Assembly (NCBI RefSeq): GCF_050296195.1
Contig: NZ_JBNKRB010000043.1
DNA: 64,000 nt
Direction: 5' to 3' (one strand)
Source of the DNA: Gynuella sp050296195
GTDB taxonomy: Bacteria > Pseudomonadota > Gammaproteobacteria > Pseudomonadales > Natronospirillaceae
How positions within the stretch are numbered: position 1 is the stretch's first letter; each line of letters starts with the position of its first letter. The notes beneath the pieces are model-generated. The model was not told the DNA's origin and did no database searches. It saw only the letters and a list, made by a program, of their open reading frames with translations. The translations under genes and the position numbers were made by a program. Positions 63,693 through 64,000 of the stretch are shown piece by piece.

Positions 63693-64000
63693 TTAGCCTT
63701 TATCTTGCATCCAGGTTAAGAAGTTCGGACCAACAGGTGTTTCGGGCAACTCAAACATGGAGTCGTATATGGCATCCACAAAGTAAAGCCCGGCCGCCTT
63801 TGCAGTGACTCCGCCACGGTTTCTGTCGCATAAACTCAACAAATAACCGCACCAGTCAACCGGCTGTCGGCCAGATCCGATATCAATCAATACTCCCGCA
63901 ATATTCCTTACCATATGATATAAAAACCCGTCGGCACGTACATCCAACACCAGCATGTTTCCGTAGCGTTCAACAGAGATACCTTTTATCGTGCGAACAG
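63693..64000 (-). CDS. truA: tRNA pseudouridine(38-40) synthase, C-terminal part
   Basis: The frame runs off the right edge of the window, so only about 102 C-terminal residues are seen. It shows the TruA markers RADGFLYHMVRNIAGVLIDIG and TAKAAGLYFVDAIYD. Coding continues past the internal Met at 63956 to the edge (VRTIKGISVERYGN precedes it), so that Met is not the start. The catalytic Asp lies outside the window. Confidence 0.93.
   Translation of the reverse strand, partial: VRTIKGISVERYGNMLVLDVRADGFLYHMVRNIAGVLIDIGSGRQPVDWCGYLLSLCDRNRGGVTAKAAGLYFVDAIYDSMFELPETPVGPNFLTWMQDKG

Overview
The window looks like chromosome from a motile, heterotrophic marine or saline-habitat gammaproteobacterium, most likely in or near the Oceanospirillales (Saccharospirillum/Reinekea/Gynuella-like). 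That placement is an inference from three things: the housekeeping order truA-trpF-trpB-trpA-accD-folC-dedD-cvpA-purF, the gltX-tRNA-Ala linkage, and giant flagellins like those known from marine gammaproteobacteria. No 16S rRNA gene or other decisive marker is present.

Layout. 1-822: a type I-F CRISPR array read leftwards (14 identical repeats, 13 full spacers), with its leader at about 823-950 and no cas gene on the leader side. 1.4-7 kb: a leftward arabinoside-use cluster (two ABC permeases, binding protein, LacI-type regulator, cytoplasmic GH43). 7.7-9.6 kb: a secreted lipoprotein phosphoesterase with a LamG-like domain. 9.6-18 kb: a flagellar filament block (giant flagellin, FlaG, greatly enlarged FliD, and a divergent FliT-like protein). 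18-21 kb: alanine metabolism and cell wall (ald, lrp-type regulator, ddl). 21.4-26.4 kb: cytochrome b561 and a galactose operon (galR-like, galT, galK, galM) with a clear LacI/GalR operator. 26.4-36 kb: GGDEF-EAL protein, tRNA-modifying TrhP, a membrane-anchored hydrolase, a DUF3482 GTPase/DUF2868 pair, a stand-alone glycogen-binding domain protein and an Mpo1-like protein. 36-48 kb: plant cell-wall degradation (GH10-GH62 lipoprotein, GH9 endoglucanase, duplicated beta-propeller phytase), interrupted by gltX and tRNA-Ala. 48-64 kb: long-form GAPDH, moxR-DUF58-tgpA, a chemoreceptor, then the purF-to-truA housekeeping run.

Two things stand out. First, the GH10-GH62 protein carries one c-type cytochrome module and the GH9 protein carries two, joined by Ser/Asp/Asn/Gly-rich linkers. 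All three modules share an unusual Met-Pro-Pro...Cys-x3-Cys signature, which points to surface-held polysaccharide hydrolases that also carry haem. Second, tRNA-Ala(GGC) is followed by three exactly 131-bp tandem repeats. Each restores the 3' end of the tRNA and contains a hairpin and an intrinsic terminator, a layout that parallels the E. coli tyrT/rtT repeats but belongs to a different tRNA.

How the genes fit together: secreted GH10-GH62 and GH9 would open arabinoxylan and cellulose. Released arabinosides could enter through the ABC permeases and be finished by cytoplasmic GH43. The gal operon handles galactose, and phytase would release phosphate from plant material. The filament genes suggest an unusually thick or decorated flagellum.
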